Part shown: piece after piece, positions 34,903 through 42,958 of the stretch | Layout of the letters: the number at the start of each line of letters is the position of its first letter | Numbering within the stretch: the first letter of the stretch is position 1 | NCBI RefSeq assembly: GCF_007833275.1 | Contig: NZ_CP042241.1 | Span: 2,170,001 to 2,234,000, forward strand | From: Salarchaeum sp. JOR-1 | Lineage (GTDB): Archaea > Halobacteriota > Halobacteria > Halobacteriales > Halobacteriaceae | Direction of reading: 5' to 3' | Length of the DNA: 64,000 bases | The notes under the pieces: generated by a model | The model's database searches: none | What the model was told of the DNA's origin: nothing | The model's input: only the letters and a program-made list of their open reading frames with translations | Program-made: the position numbers and the translations under genes

Positions 34903-36273
34903 CTAAGCCTCCTTCGTCGGACGCCGACGCACCCGGCCCTCGACGGAGGGGTCGATACCGAACTCGCGGGCGTACGCGGCGAGCACCTCGTACTGGGTGT
35001 CGAGCGTTCCGATCCGGTGTTCGTTGTCGAGCAGCGGGAACTCGTGGTCGGTGTGGAAGAGGTAGTCGTTCGTCGCGACGGTGTAGGTCGCGTCGGGGTC
35101 GAGCGGTTCGCCACAGACAGTGACCTCTACGAGTTCTTGCTGAACCGTGTCCCACGTGAGTTCGACGCCGCTGACGTGCGAGTGCCACCAGTCCGCCTCG
35201 CCGAATCCGACGGTCGCGCCGTGAGACTGCTGGAGGACGGTTCGGAGTTCCTCGCCCGCGAGTTCGGCGACTGCGACGGGTTCGTCGAACGGGACGACGG
35301 AGACGAGGTCGCCGACGGTCACGTCGCCGTCGATGTCGGGGCCGGATCGGATACCGCCGCTGTTCTGCAACCCGACGTCGGCGTCGCCCGCCCACCGGTA
35401 GGCGTCCGCGACGAAGTTCCCGATGCGGCTCTCACCGCGGAACGTCGTCGCCTCGGAGCGCTCGATTGGGTCGCTGACGCGCGCGACGACTTCGTCCAGC
35501 GCGGCGTCGGACTCGCGCTCGCGGAGCGCGCCCGCGACAGTCTCGTTCACGCCGAACTCCGCGACGCGGTGCCGGGTGACGGCGGGGTCTCGTCCGAGTT
35601 CGACCTCGTAGACGACCTCGCCGTTCACGCCCGGCCGCGTGAGGAGCGTGCCCTCAATGCGCTCCTGGAGTTCCGTGTGGACGTGCCCGCCGAGCACCAC
35701 GTCCACGTCCGTCTCGACGGCGAGTTCCTGGTCGCCGTTCCCGAGGTGGCTGAGCACCACGACGTACTCCGCGCCCGCCTCACGGAGTTCCGCCTCGGCC
35801 TCCCGCACCGCCTCGATTGGGTCTTCGAACGTCACCGCGCCTGCGTTCGGGTTGATGGAGGGCGTCTTCGGGTCGGTGACGCCGGTCACGCCGACGGTGG
35901 TGCCGGCGCGGTCGATGGTGAGCCACGGGACGACGCCCGCGTCCGCCGCGAACCGCTCGCCGTCCTCGCGGACGTTCGCGCTCACCCACGTCTGCGGGGA
36001 CGCCGCGACCACCCGACGCGTCGCCTCGACGCCGTAGTCGAAGTCGTGGTTCCCGAACGTCTCCACGTCCGTCCCCGCCGCCTCGAAGAAGTCCACGGCC
36101 TGCATCCCCTCGGTCACGAGCGGCAGCACGCCCGGCGACGTGTTGTCGCCCGTCCCCGCGACCACGGTGTCGTCGCCGGCGAGTTCGCGGAGCGCGCCCG
36201 CGAGCCGCCCGATGCGCTCGGGGTCGTCGTGGGCGTTCTCCACGTCCGAATAGTGGAGGAAACGAAGACTCAT
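34903..36273 (-). CDS. Cytoplasmic 5'-nucleotidase/UshA-like metallophosphatase
   Basis: A 456-residue bipartite metallophosphatase. The N-terminal calcineurin-like domain (1 to about 225) has SDVEN, TGDNTS, FGNHDFDYG and GGHVHTE as metal motifs. The C-terminal 5'-nucleotidase domain (about 245-440) has NSGGIR and the DYLFHTDHEFP substrate region. Secreted UshA relatives carry a signal peptide, but this one starts MSLRFLHYSD, so it should act in the cytoplasm on nucleotides or cyclic phosphates. It lies upstream of the Usp gene by 23 bases. Confidence 0.9.
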   Translation of the reverse strand: MSLRFLHYSDVENAHDDPERIGRLAGALRELAGDDTVVAGTGDNTSPGVLPLVTEGMQAVDFFEAAGTDVETFGNHDFDYGVEATRRVVAASPQTWVSANVREDGERFAADAGVVPWLTIDRAGTTVGVTGVTDPKTPSINPNAGAVTFEDPIEAVREAEAELREAGAEYVVVLSHLGNGDQELAVETDVDVVLGGHVHTELQERIEGTLLTRPGVNGEVVYEVELGRDPAVTRHRVAEFGVNETVAGALRERESDAALDEVVARVSDPIERSEATTFRGESRIGNFVADAYRWAGDADVGLQNSGGIRSGPDIDGDVTVGDLVSVVPFDEPVAVAELAGEELRTVLQQSHGATVGFGEADWWHSHVSGVELTWDTVQQELVEVTVCGEPLDPDATYTVATNDYLFHTDHEFPLLDNEHRIGTLDTQYEVLAAYAREFGIDPSVEGRVRRRPTKEA

Positions 36274-36367
36274 TACGTAAGTCGAACGGGGAGACGAATA
36301 TAGGCCTGTCGTCAGGAGTACTGTACATCAAATACGTGACGAACCCGCGGAGTCCGGCCGAAAGCTC

Positions 36368-36919
36368 TCACGGCGGCTTGTAAGTCGAAGAGGCGTTCGT
36401 CTCGCTTGCTGTCGAAACAGCAGTCTCGATCTCTTGCAGTTCCGGGAGTGTCCCGTCTCTATCAACCGTTGCAATGGTTCTCCCGTCAACTGCTACGCGA
36501 ACAGTCGTGTAGTTTGCGGGGATCTTCGTCGTTCCGACCACAGTTGTTCCGACAGTGCAATCCGGTTCGGCACTACCAGATGTCTCGGGGGATGCCGACT
36601 GCGTGCGGAGGTTGATTACGTACTCGTCGTTCGGCATCGAATCGACGCTCCAGTTCAAGGACGTTTCCGTCCCATGCACGACAGTTACGTTGAATGAGAC
36701 ATCGTATCCGCGTTCGTCCGCGGTAGTGTACAGCCACCCATCGTATTCCGACGTGTTACCGAGACAATACTGTCCAGTAGAGCTTACGACCAATCCGTCC
36801 GACGGCGGCGACACGCTGTCCGCGGACGGAGCAGGCTGCGGAGCCACAAACGCACCAACGACACCCCCGACAACGAGGGCGGTGAGGACTGTGGCAATCA
36901 GCATTACGTTCCGTTTCAT
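36368..36919 (-). CDS. Exported, probably glycosylated protein, unknown function
   Basis: A 183-residue protein with a hydrophobic N-terminal segment (residues 5-27: signal peptide or anchor) and an extracellular remainder. It carries five N-glycosylation sequons (NTS, NVT, NWS, NYT, NAS) and two cysteines that could pair. No domain is recognised. It starts 10 bases after the stop of the upstream exported-protein gene, so the two form an operon. The gene is less GC-rich than most of the window. Confidence 0.7.
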   Translation of the reverse strand: MKRNVMLIATVLTALVVGGVVGAFVAPQPAPSADSVSPPSDGLVVSSTGQYCLGNTSEYDGWLYTTADERGYDVSFNVTVVHGTETSLNWSVDSMPNDEYVINLRTQSASPETSGSAEPDCTVGTTVVGTTKIPANYTTVRVAVDGRTIATVDRDGTLPELQEIETAVSTASETNASSTYKPP

Positions 36920-36929
36920 GGCGAGCTAG

Positions 36930-37691
36930 CTAGAGCCAGCCCCCACAGTTGGCTGCCCCAGAATCAATGTATGTTCCATATATTTCAGTCGTTCCGTCAG
37001 CATACTCAAACGTATACATTGAATCCTGGGTGATGGAATTAAAACAATTTCCGTCCCCGGCATCGAACACCATCGCTCCTTTGTTATAAGATAGCGTCGG
37101 TGTCGAAGACGAGAAACTATCGGATATCGTTGCTTTGCCTGATTCTTCAGTCAGAACATACTGAATACCGCTCGGAACCCCAATACGGAGAGAACTAACA
37201 TTTTCTGTTCGCACTTCGACGGTAGTTTCTATAGTAATCGTATCTACTTGCACAGGGTCAGAAACCCAGTATGCGTCCCCGTACCAGCTTGCTTGTGCAA
37301 TCCCAGATGGTTTAGCAATCGTGCCATCGAGGTTAGCTGTGAATTCGGAGGTGCAAAGATGTTCATATCCTTGGTAAAACCCACTGGCGCGGTCGCTTCC
37401 CGAATACGTCGTTTCTGCCGTAGACAGGCCTCCACTAGAGTCACCGTGTAGGAGGCTGTTACATTTATTTCGGAGAAATTGGGCGTCTTTTTTCGTTTTA
37501 GCACCATGGAAAACGTAACTATACGGGCCAACCCTGACTATTTTTCCATGGCTGTCGGAATAAATAGTACGCTTCTCAAACGCATTTGACCCATCGCTAT
37601 TTTTCTTATCCGTTGCGACCACGGTCTGTGTTGATGCTGCAAGAGTGATCGCACCGGCTCCGATCTTCTGAGTCAGGTTTCTCCGATTCAT
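36930..37691 (-). CDS. Secreted twin-arginine-type protein in A/T-rich DNA
   Basis: A 253-residue protein starting MNRRNLTQKIGAGAITLAAS, which fits a twin-arginine signal with cleavage after about residue 27. The mature part is beta-rich (VDTITIETTVEVRTENVS, then TYTF-like strands) with cysteines near the middle and the end (GNCFNS, ANCGGWL). Similar-looking Tat-exported beta-sandwich proteins of unknown role occur in haloarchaea. Composition is visibly A/T-richer and codons are unlike those of neighbours, which suggests recent acquisition. No toxin, pilin or enzyme motif is seen. Confidence 0.7.
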   Translation of the reverse strand: MNRRNLTQKIGAGAITLAASTQTVVATDKKNSDGSNAFEKRTIYSDSHGKIVRVGPYSYVFHGAKTKKDAQFLRNKCNSLLHGDSSGGLSTAETTYSGSDRASGFYQGYEHLCTSEFTANLDGTIAKPSGIAQASWYGDAYWVSDPVQVDTITIETTVEVRTENVSSLRIGVPSGIQYVLTEESGKATISDSFSSSTPTLSYNKGAMVFDAGDGNCFNSITQDSMYTFEYADGTTEIYGTYIDSGAANCGGWL

Positions 37692-37767
37692 GTCCTCAAT
37701 TCAATTGATTATACTACACATATCTTTTCATTAACTTCGTATATAGATATAGGAGGTAAGCAGAAGG

Positions 37768-37800
37768 ATGAAGCCTCCGCTGACTGAAAACACAGTATGA
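37768..37800 (+). other. Ten-codon leader ORF coupled to the zinc-ribbon gene
   Basis: ATG 37768 opens MKPPLTENTV and stops with TGA at 37798-37800, overlapping the ATG of the next gene (ATGA). An AGGAGGT sequence at 37751-37757 lies ten bases before the leader start, a strong Shine-Dalgarno match that serves the leader and not the main gene. This suggests translational coupling or attenuation. Confidence 0.4.
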
Positions 37801-38042
37801 CCGAGCGTGTCATTACGAACGAAGACGACGAGACGCTCTACGTCGCCGAGGACGAGGGCGAACGCGGCGAGAAAGCGCCCTTCCTCGCCGTCTACCGCGA
37901 CCGCGACCGAACGCGAAAGTACGGGTGGTACTGCCTCAACTGCGAAACGCTCGACAACGCCATGGACTCCATGGGCCGCATCCAGTGCAACGAGTGCGGC
38001 AACCTCCGCAAACCCGACGAATGGGACGCGGCGCACGAATAA
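37797..38042 (+). CDS. Small zinc-ribbon protein (DUF5816-like)
   Basis: An 81-residue protein with a zinc-binding C-terminal half: CLNC (about 44-47) and CNEC (about 63-66), enclosed by GWYCLNCETLDNAMD and IQCNECGNLRKP. The N terminus is acidic and extended. Haloarchaea have a family of this length and layout, possibly DUF5816, with no assigned function. The start overlaps a leader ORF, and the stop lies inside a perfect hairpin. Confidence 0.75.
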   Translation: MTERVITNEDDETLYVAEDEGERGEKAPFLAVYRDRDRTRKYGWYCLNCETLDNAMDSMGRIQCNECGNLRKPDEWDAAHE

Positions 38043-38058
38043 CTCTCCGAGTTATTCG
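38036..38058 (+). terminator. Hairpin spanning the stop codon of the zinc-ribbon gene
   Basis: CGAATAACTC (38036-38045) and GAGTTATTCG (38049-38058) form a perfect 10-base stem with a 3-base loop, and the TAA stop at 38040-38042 is inside the left arm. No T-run follows, so it may protect the mRNA 3' end or pause RNA polymerase; termination is only one reading. Confidence 0.4.
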
Positions 38059-38108
38059 CGTTCCTGGCTCCCCCTCGTTCGACTCACGGCTGCGCCGTTC
38101 GTCCGTTC

Positions 38109-38232
38109 GGCGGCCTCCGGCCGCCTGTTCGCTCGTTCACGGGAACGCGGCGCGCGAATACCGTCTCGCGGTAGCGGTGGCGGTCTTTTTCCCTCCAGGT
38201 TTTTCGAGACGAGGCGCAGAGCGCCTCGTCTC
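38109..38232. repeat. Further intergenic stem-loops before the 101-aa gene
   Basis: The 243-base gap 38043-38285 also holds GGCGGCC/GGCCGCC (38109-38115 and 38119-38125) and a perfect 11-base stem GAGACGAGGCG/CGCCTCGTCTC (38206-38216 and 38222-38232, 5-base loop), bracketed by runs of T on its left and A on its right. Such symmetry suits a bidirectional terminator. A likely promoter box AAAGCTTATC follows at about 38249-38258. No further gene is seen in the gap. Confidence 0.45.
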
Positions 38233-38285
38233 CAAAAAGGTGGGGCGGCAAAGCTTATCACACCCGCCCCTGTAGAGTGTGGTAG

Positions 38286-38591
38286 ATGGTGTCACACATC
38301 GGCCCACCGTCTGAGGAAGCCAAGTCGATCTTCGCCGACCTCGGGTACAGCGTCGCGGGCGACGGCGCGACGTTCACGGCGGCCCGGGATTGGAAGGAGG
38401 TCGAGGTGCTCGCAGTCACGGACGACGTAGACACGCCGTCGGGCGACCGGATGCGTTGTTTCGTGACGTGGAAAGACTACGTTCCGGACCTCGGAGACCT
38501 GCTCGACCGAGCCGCGCCCGACTACGAGTATGCGGTCATCGGGGTTGAGGAGGACGGCGAGTACGAGGTCGCGCGAACGCCCTCAGAGTGA
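38286..38591 (+). CDS. Conserved haloarchaeal protein, 101 aa
   Basis: A 101-residue soluble protein with an alternating alpha/beta pattern: helix SEEAKSIFADLGY, strands ATFTAARDW and EVEVLAVTD, then MRCFVTWKDY and YAVIGVEEDGEYEV. No known motif or catalytic residue set is recognised. ATG 38286 lies about 30 bases after an A/T-rich box, so a leaderless mRNA is likely. The last nine bases overlap the convergent aminotransferase gene. Confidence 0.7.
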   Translation: MVSHIGPPSEEAKSIFADLGYSVAGDGATFTAARDWKEVEVLAVTDDVDTPSGDRMRCFVTWKDYVPDLGDLLDRAAPDYEYAVIGVEEDGEYEVARTPSE

Positions 38592-39764
38592 CTGGCGGGC
38601 CGCGTCGAGGCCGGCGGCGGCGTCGACGTCCGCGCCGAGGCTGTCGAGGGCGTCGGCGAGCGCGGTGAGGAGGAACGCGACGTTCTTCTCGCGGGCGCCG
38701 TGTCCCATGCAGCCGATTCTGAAGATAGCACCAGAGAGGTCGCCGAGCCCGCCGGCGATTTCGAGGTCGTAGTGCTCGCGGAGGAAGTCGATGACGCCAG
38801 TGTCGGTGACGCCGTCGGGGACGCGCACGGCGTTCAGGCTGGGGAGCCAGTAGTCGTCCGCGGCGTTCATTTCGAGCCCCATCGCTTCGACGCCGGATTT
38901 GAGCGCGCCGGCGACGCGGCGGTGGCGCGCCCAGCGCTCCTCGATCCCCTCCTCGGCGACGAGGCGGAGGGCCTCGCGGAGCGCGTACACGTTCGTGACG
39001 GGCGCGGTGTGGTGGTAGGCGCGCTCGTCGCCCCAGTACCCCTCCAGCAGGGAGAGGTCGAGGTACCACGAGCGCGATGGCTGGTCGCGGGAGAGGACTT
39101 TGTCCATCGCGTCGTCGTTGAGGGTGAGCGGGCTCGCGCCGGGCGGACACGACAGGCACTTCTGGGGGCCGGCGTACGCGGCGTCGATGTCCCAGTCGTC
39201 CACGCGGAGTTCGACGCCGCCGAGCGAGGTGACCGTGTCGGCGACGACGAGCGCGTCGTGGCTGTGCGCGATGCTGGTGAGTTCCGACACCGCGGGCTGT
39301 CGGACGCCCGTGGAGGTTTCGGCGTGCACGAACCCGAACACGTCGGGCTGGTGGGCGTCGAACGCGTCCTGCACGTCCGCGGGGTCGAGCGGTTCGCCCC
39401 ACGGCGCGTCCACGTGCACGACCTCGCCGCCCGCGCGCCGCGCCATCTCCGCCATCCGCCCGCCGAAGTAGCCGTTCGTCGGGACGAGCACCGTCTCCCC
39501 GGGTTCGACGAGGTTGCCGATAGCGGCCTCCATCGCGGCGCTCCCCGTGCCGGAGACCGGGAGCGTCCACTCGTTCTCGGTGCGAAAGGCGTACCGGAGG
39601 AGGTCTTGGGTCTCGTCCATGATGTCGACGAACGCGGGGTCGAGGTGGCCGACGAGCGGCGTGCTCATCGCTCGCAGCACGCGCGGGTGGACGGGACTCG
39701 GACCCGGCCCCATCAGGGTGCGGTCGGGGGGCGTGAGTTCATCGACCTCGGGTGGGTTCTGCAT
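38583..39764 (-). CDS. Class V aminotransferase (alanine-glyoxylate/serine-pyruvate type)
   Basis: A 393-residue fold-type I PLP enzyme. The start motif is LMGPGPSPVHPRVL, the phosphate site VSGTGSAAMEAA (about 70-81), the pyridine aspartate in VVADTVTSLGG and the Schiff-base lysine in AGPQKCLSCPPG (about 198). It should transfer amino groups to glyoxylate or pyruvate from alanine, serine or aspartate in photorespiration-like or serine metabolism; the exact donor is not fixed by sequence. ATG 39764 is the family start. Confidence 0.9.
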   Translation of the reverse strand: MQNPPEVDELTPPDRTLMGPGPSPVHPRVLRAMSTPLVGHLDPAFVDIMDETQDLLRYAFRTENEWTLPVSGTGSAAMEAAIGNLVEPGETVLVPTNGYFGGRMAEMARRAGGEVVHVDAPWGEPLDPADVQDAFDAHQPDVFGFVHAETSTGVRQPAVSELTSIAHSHDALVVADTVTSLGGVELRVDDWDIDAAYAGPQKCLSCPPGASPLTLNDDAMDKVLSRDQPSRSWYLDLSLLEGYWGDERAYHHTAPVTNVYALREALRLVAEEGIEERWARHRRVAGALKSGVEAMGLEMNAADDYWLPSLNAVRVPDGVTDTGVIDFLREHYDLEIAGGLGDLSGAIFRIGCMGHGAREKNVAFLLTALADALDSLGADVDAAAGLDAARQSL

Positions 39765-39836
39765 ACGTCCGCGTACCGACACCGCGTCCAAAAGCGTTCA
39801 CGTTCCGGCGACAGCATCGCCGCGTCAGCACGGCCG

Positions 39837-40217
39837 TCACTTCGTCGTCGCGGCGAGCGCGCGGTCGACGCGATCGGCGACGGAGTCCGCACCCCCGGCG
39901 TCGCGGTCGAGGCCGACGGCGAACCCCCGGGTCTCTGAGACGGTGTAGTTGATCTCCACGCCCTCCGCGAAGAACCGGGCGGTGCACTCGAAGTCGCCGT
40001 GCACGGGCCGGAAGAGGTCGCGGAGATACGTGCTCTGTAACGCCTCCATCCGCGTCTCCTCCGCGATTCGTTCCATTCGGTCGTCGGCGTAGCCGGATTC
40101 CACGTCGTCGCGGACGTAGAGGTCTTCGTAGCCGTCCGCGTCGTAGCGCGTCACCGACCGGAGCGCGTCACCGAACTCTCGACGCAAGCGGTCGACGGCT
40201 CTGTCAGCGTCCCTCAT
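39837..40217 (-). CDS. Conserved haloarchaeal protein, 126 aa
   Basis: A 126-residue acidic protein that seems helical at first (RAVDRLRREFGDALRSV) and then carries strands with ECTARFFAEGVEINYTVSE. The motif RDDVESGYADDRMERI in the centre is highly charged. No named domain is recognised. ATG 40217 begins the well-structured part. It is divergent from the MscS-like gene at 40346. Confidence 0.65.
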   Translation of the reverse strand: MRDADRAVDRLRREFGDALRSVTRYDADGYEDLYVRDDVESGYADDRMERIAEETRMEALQSTYLRDLFRPVHGDFECTARFFAEGVEINYTVSETRGFAVGLDRDAGGADSVADRVDRALAATTK

Positions 40218-40345
40218 GTACGGTTCACTGTGTAGCCGTTCTACGACCCGCCACCTTAGCGCCTTGGTATCGAATCGAGCGTTTTCCGCGGGCGGCGGCC
40301 GCGGCGGCCGCTGCGTTTTACCCGTCCGTCCCCGCAACGCCCCGT

Positions 40346-40879
40346 ATGGGCATCATCGAGCAGACCGTCTCCGAGTTCGTCGATGGCGTCGTCGGCGCGC
40401 TCCCGAAAGTCGCGTCGGCCGTCGTCTTCCTCGCGCTCGCCGTCGTGTTCGTGCGACTCGTCGGGTACGTCGTGAAGGCGTTCCTCCGTCGCGTGTTCGA
40501 CGACCAGCCGCTGTACGTCACGTTCTGTTGGACCGTCATCGCGGTGTTTCTCTGGTTCGGCGTCATTCTGGGCTTCCTCGCCATCATCGGCCTGAACGAC
40601 ATCGCGGCCGCGCTCGGCACCGCCTCGGGATTCTTCGCGCTCGGCGTGTCGTACGCGCTCTCCGGGATGATAGCGGACGCAGTGGCGGGCATCTACCTCC
40701 TGCGCGACCCCGACTTCAACCCCGGCGACACCGTCACCGCCGGCGACACCACCGGCACCGTAGAGGAGATCGAACTCCGGAAGACCCGGATCAGCGTGGA
40801 CGGCGACACCGTCGTGCGCGCGAACGCCGAAATCGAGAAGAAGTGGACGAAACGCGCGAGCGAGAACGACGCCGAGTAG
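40346..40879 (+). CDS. Short MscS-related membrane protein
   Basis: A 177-residue protein with three or four hydrophobic segments (about 18-44, 55-80 and 86-115), followed by a reduced MscS beta domain (FNPGDTVTAGDTTGTVEEIELRKTRI). It lacks the large C-terminal cytoplasmic cage of full MscS, so it may be a small channel or a regulator of one. A TTTTA box about 28 bases upstream supports ATG 40346. The iron-sulfur carrier gene follows after 48 bases. Confidence 0.8.
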   Translation: MGIIEQTVSEFVDGVVGALPKVASAVVFLALAVVFVRLVGYVVKAFLRRVFDDQPLYVTFCWTVIAVFLWFGVILGFLAIIGLNDIAAALGTASGFFALGVSYALSGMIADAVAGIYLLRDPDFNPGDTVTAGDTTGTVEEIELRKTRISVDGDTVVRANAEIEKKWTKRASENDAE

Positions 40880-40927
40880 ATTACTGGGGGCGGCATCCTT
40901 ATTCCGCTGGGAGAAGAAGGGAGCAGT

Positions 40928-41293
40928 ATGAGCACGACTGCCGAGTCCGGCGGCGACGGCGCGCCGGTCACGGTCACCGAGGACGCGGCCTCTCAGGCCA
41001 TCGATCTCCTGGAGAGCGAAGGCCTCGACACGGACATCGCGGGTCTCCGCCTGTTCGTCCAGCAGGGTGGCTGCGCGGGCCTCTCCTACGGGATGCGGTT
41101 CGACGACGAGCCCGAGGGCGACGACACCATCACCGAACACCACGGCCTCCGCGTGTTCGTCGACCCGAGCAGCCTGAAATACATCGAGGGAAGCGAACTC
41201 GACTACGAGAGCGGCCTGCAGGCCGCCGGCTTCCACGTCGAGAATCCGAACGTGGAAGCCGAATGCGGCTGCGGCGAGTCCTTCCGGACTTAG
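40928..41293 (+). CDS. HesB/IscA/ErpA A-type iron-sulfur carrier
   Basis: A 121-residue A-type scaffold protein. The three conserved cysteines are in [12 protein letters not shown] (about residue 49) and ECGCGESF (about 113 and 115). A-type proteins accept and pass on iron-sulfur clusters to target enzymes. The N-terminal 13 residues are disordered. A GGGAG sequence about six bases before the ATG is a possible ribosome-binding site, which is uncommon in this window. Its stop overlaps the dodecin stop by four bases. Confidence 0.93.
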   Translation: MSTTAESGGDGAPVTVTEDAASQAIDLLESEGLDTDIAGLRLFVQQGGCAGLSYGMRFDDEPEGDDTITEHHGLRVFVDPSSLKYIEGSELDYESGLQAAGFHVENPNVEAECGCGESFRT

Positions 41294-41487
41294 TCGAGGG
41301 CGAACGCGACCTCGACTTCCGCCTGGTACTCCCTGTTCTCGACGCTCGCGACCTCGACGCCTTGTTCGACGACTTCGACCCAGGAGACGTTGTTCAGTGT
41401 TTCCTCGGCTCGGTCGATTGCGTCGTCCACTGCGGCTTCGAAGCTGTCCTCGCTCCGCCCGATGAGGGTGATCTTCTTGTACACCAT
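41290..41487 (-). CDS. Archaeal dodecin (flavin-storing protein)
   Basis: A 65-residue dodecin, the normal length. It has the strand [13 protein letters not shown], the helix [16 protein letters not shown], the conserved tryptophan in [10 protein letters not shown] (about 36) that stacks on flavins, and the ending [10 protein letters not shown]. Archaeal dodecins assemble as hollow dodecamers that bind riboflavin and lumichrome and buffer free flavins. The end overlaps the iscA-like gene convergently. Confidence 0.93.
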
Positions 41488-41518
41488 GCGTGCGTATTGA
41501 TGACAGCGACCGTTAAAA

Positions 41519-42157
41519 CTACTCGCCACTGACGAAGCGTTCGCGGATCGCCGACGCCACGTCCGCGAGGTACGCCGTCCCCCAGGTGGCCACGATGACG
41601 CCGCCGAGCGTGTTGTACACGAGGTCTTTGATCGTGTCCGCGAGGCCGTACTGGGTGAGCACGGATCCGCTCTGGCCGAGCGCGTTTCCGACCTGGGTGA
41701 GCGCGAACTCCATGACTTCCCAGAGCACGCCGAACGCGAGGACGACGAGGAGGATGAGCGCGAACGAGAACCGCGGCGGGAACTCGATGTCGTCGCTGTG
41801 TTCGTCGACCGCGCGCGTGAACGCGTAGCCCGCGCCGGCGACAAGCGAGGAGGAGAGCGCGTGCGTGACGTGATCCCACCACGCGACGTTCCGGTAGGGG
41901 CCGAGCGTGCCGACCGCGTGGAGGAACGCAGCGAGCGTCATCCAGAGGACGAGTCCGGAGTCCATCGGGAGGTTGTAGTCGCGCTCCAGGAGCGCGGGGA
42001 CGTACGTCACGCCGAGCGCGACCGCGCCGTTCACGACGATACCGGGGTTTCCCCGGTCGACGCCGACGAAGACGATACCGACGAGCGAGAGTTGCATCGC
42101 GCGGGTGACGCGGCGCTGGGTTCGCTCGCTCACGCCGAGGGCGTCCCGGAGCTTCAT
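41519..42157 (-). CDS. DUF2238-like membrane protein
   Basis: A 212-residue integral membrane protein with five or six hydrophobic segments. The section [21 protein letters not shown] and [10 protein letters not shown] resemble the YjdF/DUF2238 family, where an H and E are placed in consecutive membrane helices. The function is unknown. Its ATG overlaps the stop of the upstream membrane-protein gene (ATGA), so the two are translationally coupled. Confidence 0.75.
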
Positions 42158-42918
42158 TCTCCGGGCTCCTCGATGTCGAGCGTTTCTTCGACTCCCTCGG
42201 GTAGGCGGAGGCGAGCGTTCGCGCGCCGGCGGAAGTACCGCTCGAAGACGACGCCGGCGAGGACTCCGACGACGGTGGCGGCGACGAAGTCCCACATCAG
42301 GGCGTCGAGGGCGGCCTGTTCGACCGCGGGCGGGACGGAGAGCGCGGTCGGCCCGGTGAAGGTGGTGCCGACGAACACGTCAGATAGCCAGAGGAGCGTG
42401 TCGAGGGCGCCGCCGTCCGCGACCTGTTCGGGTATTTCGGGGGATTCGGGGTAGAGGAAGTGCGTGCCGAAGAACACGTCGGAGAGCCACTGGCCGACGG
42501 CGAGCACGCCCGCAGTGGCGAGTGTCGACAGCACGACAAACATGACCGCGAACCACTCCGTCATCCGGACGGCGGTGAACACGTCGAGTTCGACGGCGAC
42601 GACGAGCGCGAGCGCCGCGACGGAGAGGTAGGTGGCGACGTCCACGACGAACGGCGTGTAGAGGAGGGCGCGGGCGAGGTCGGGGAGGAGCGCGAGCGCG
42701 AGCACCTCCCACGGCAGCATCACCCGCGGATTCCGGTAGGCGAGCGGCGGAACGACGGCGAGCGTGGCGGCGACGAGCGTGAATCCGACCCACACCCAGT
42801 CCCGGTCGAGCGCGCTCTCGACGGCGACGAGCGCGACGAACGCGACCAGTATCCAGGCGAGCGCGGCGTTCAGCCGCCGGTCTTCGAGGAGCGACTCCAG
42901 TTGTCCCGACTCACTCAT
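42154..42918 (-). CDS. Multi-spanning membrane protein, unknown function
   Basis: A 254-residue protein with about seven hydrophobic segments (from residue 20 to 215) and a hydrophilic acidic tail. It appears related in style to the DUF2238-like partner encoded immediately downstream, and both genes overlap by four bases, so they probably form a complex or act in sequence. ATG 42918 (MSESGQLES) is preferred to an in-frame start at 42948. Confidence 0.7.
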   Translation of the reverse strand: MSESGQLESLLEDRRLNAALAWILVAFVALVAVESALDRDWVWVGFTLVAATLAVVPPLAYRNPRVMLPWEVLALALLPDLARALLYTPFVVDVATYLSVAALALVVAVELDVFTAVRMTEWFAVMFVVLSTLATAGVLAVGQWLSDVFFGTHFLYPESPEIPEQVADGGALDTLLWLSDVFVGTTFTGPTALSVPPAVEQAALDALMWDFVAATVVGVLAGVVFERYFRRRANARLRLPEGVEETLDIEEPGE

Positions 42919-42958
42919 CACGCGTGCTTGGAGGGCGCCGGTTACCAAACTTTGGGGA

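Noticed and set aside
37751..37757. AGGAGGT as ribosome-binding site of the zinc-ribbon gene at 37797
   Set aside because: It lies 40 bases away, too far for that gene. It fits the ten-codon leader ORF.
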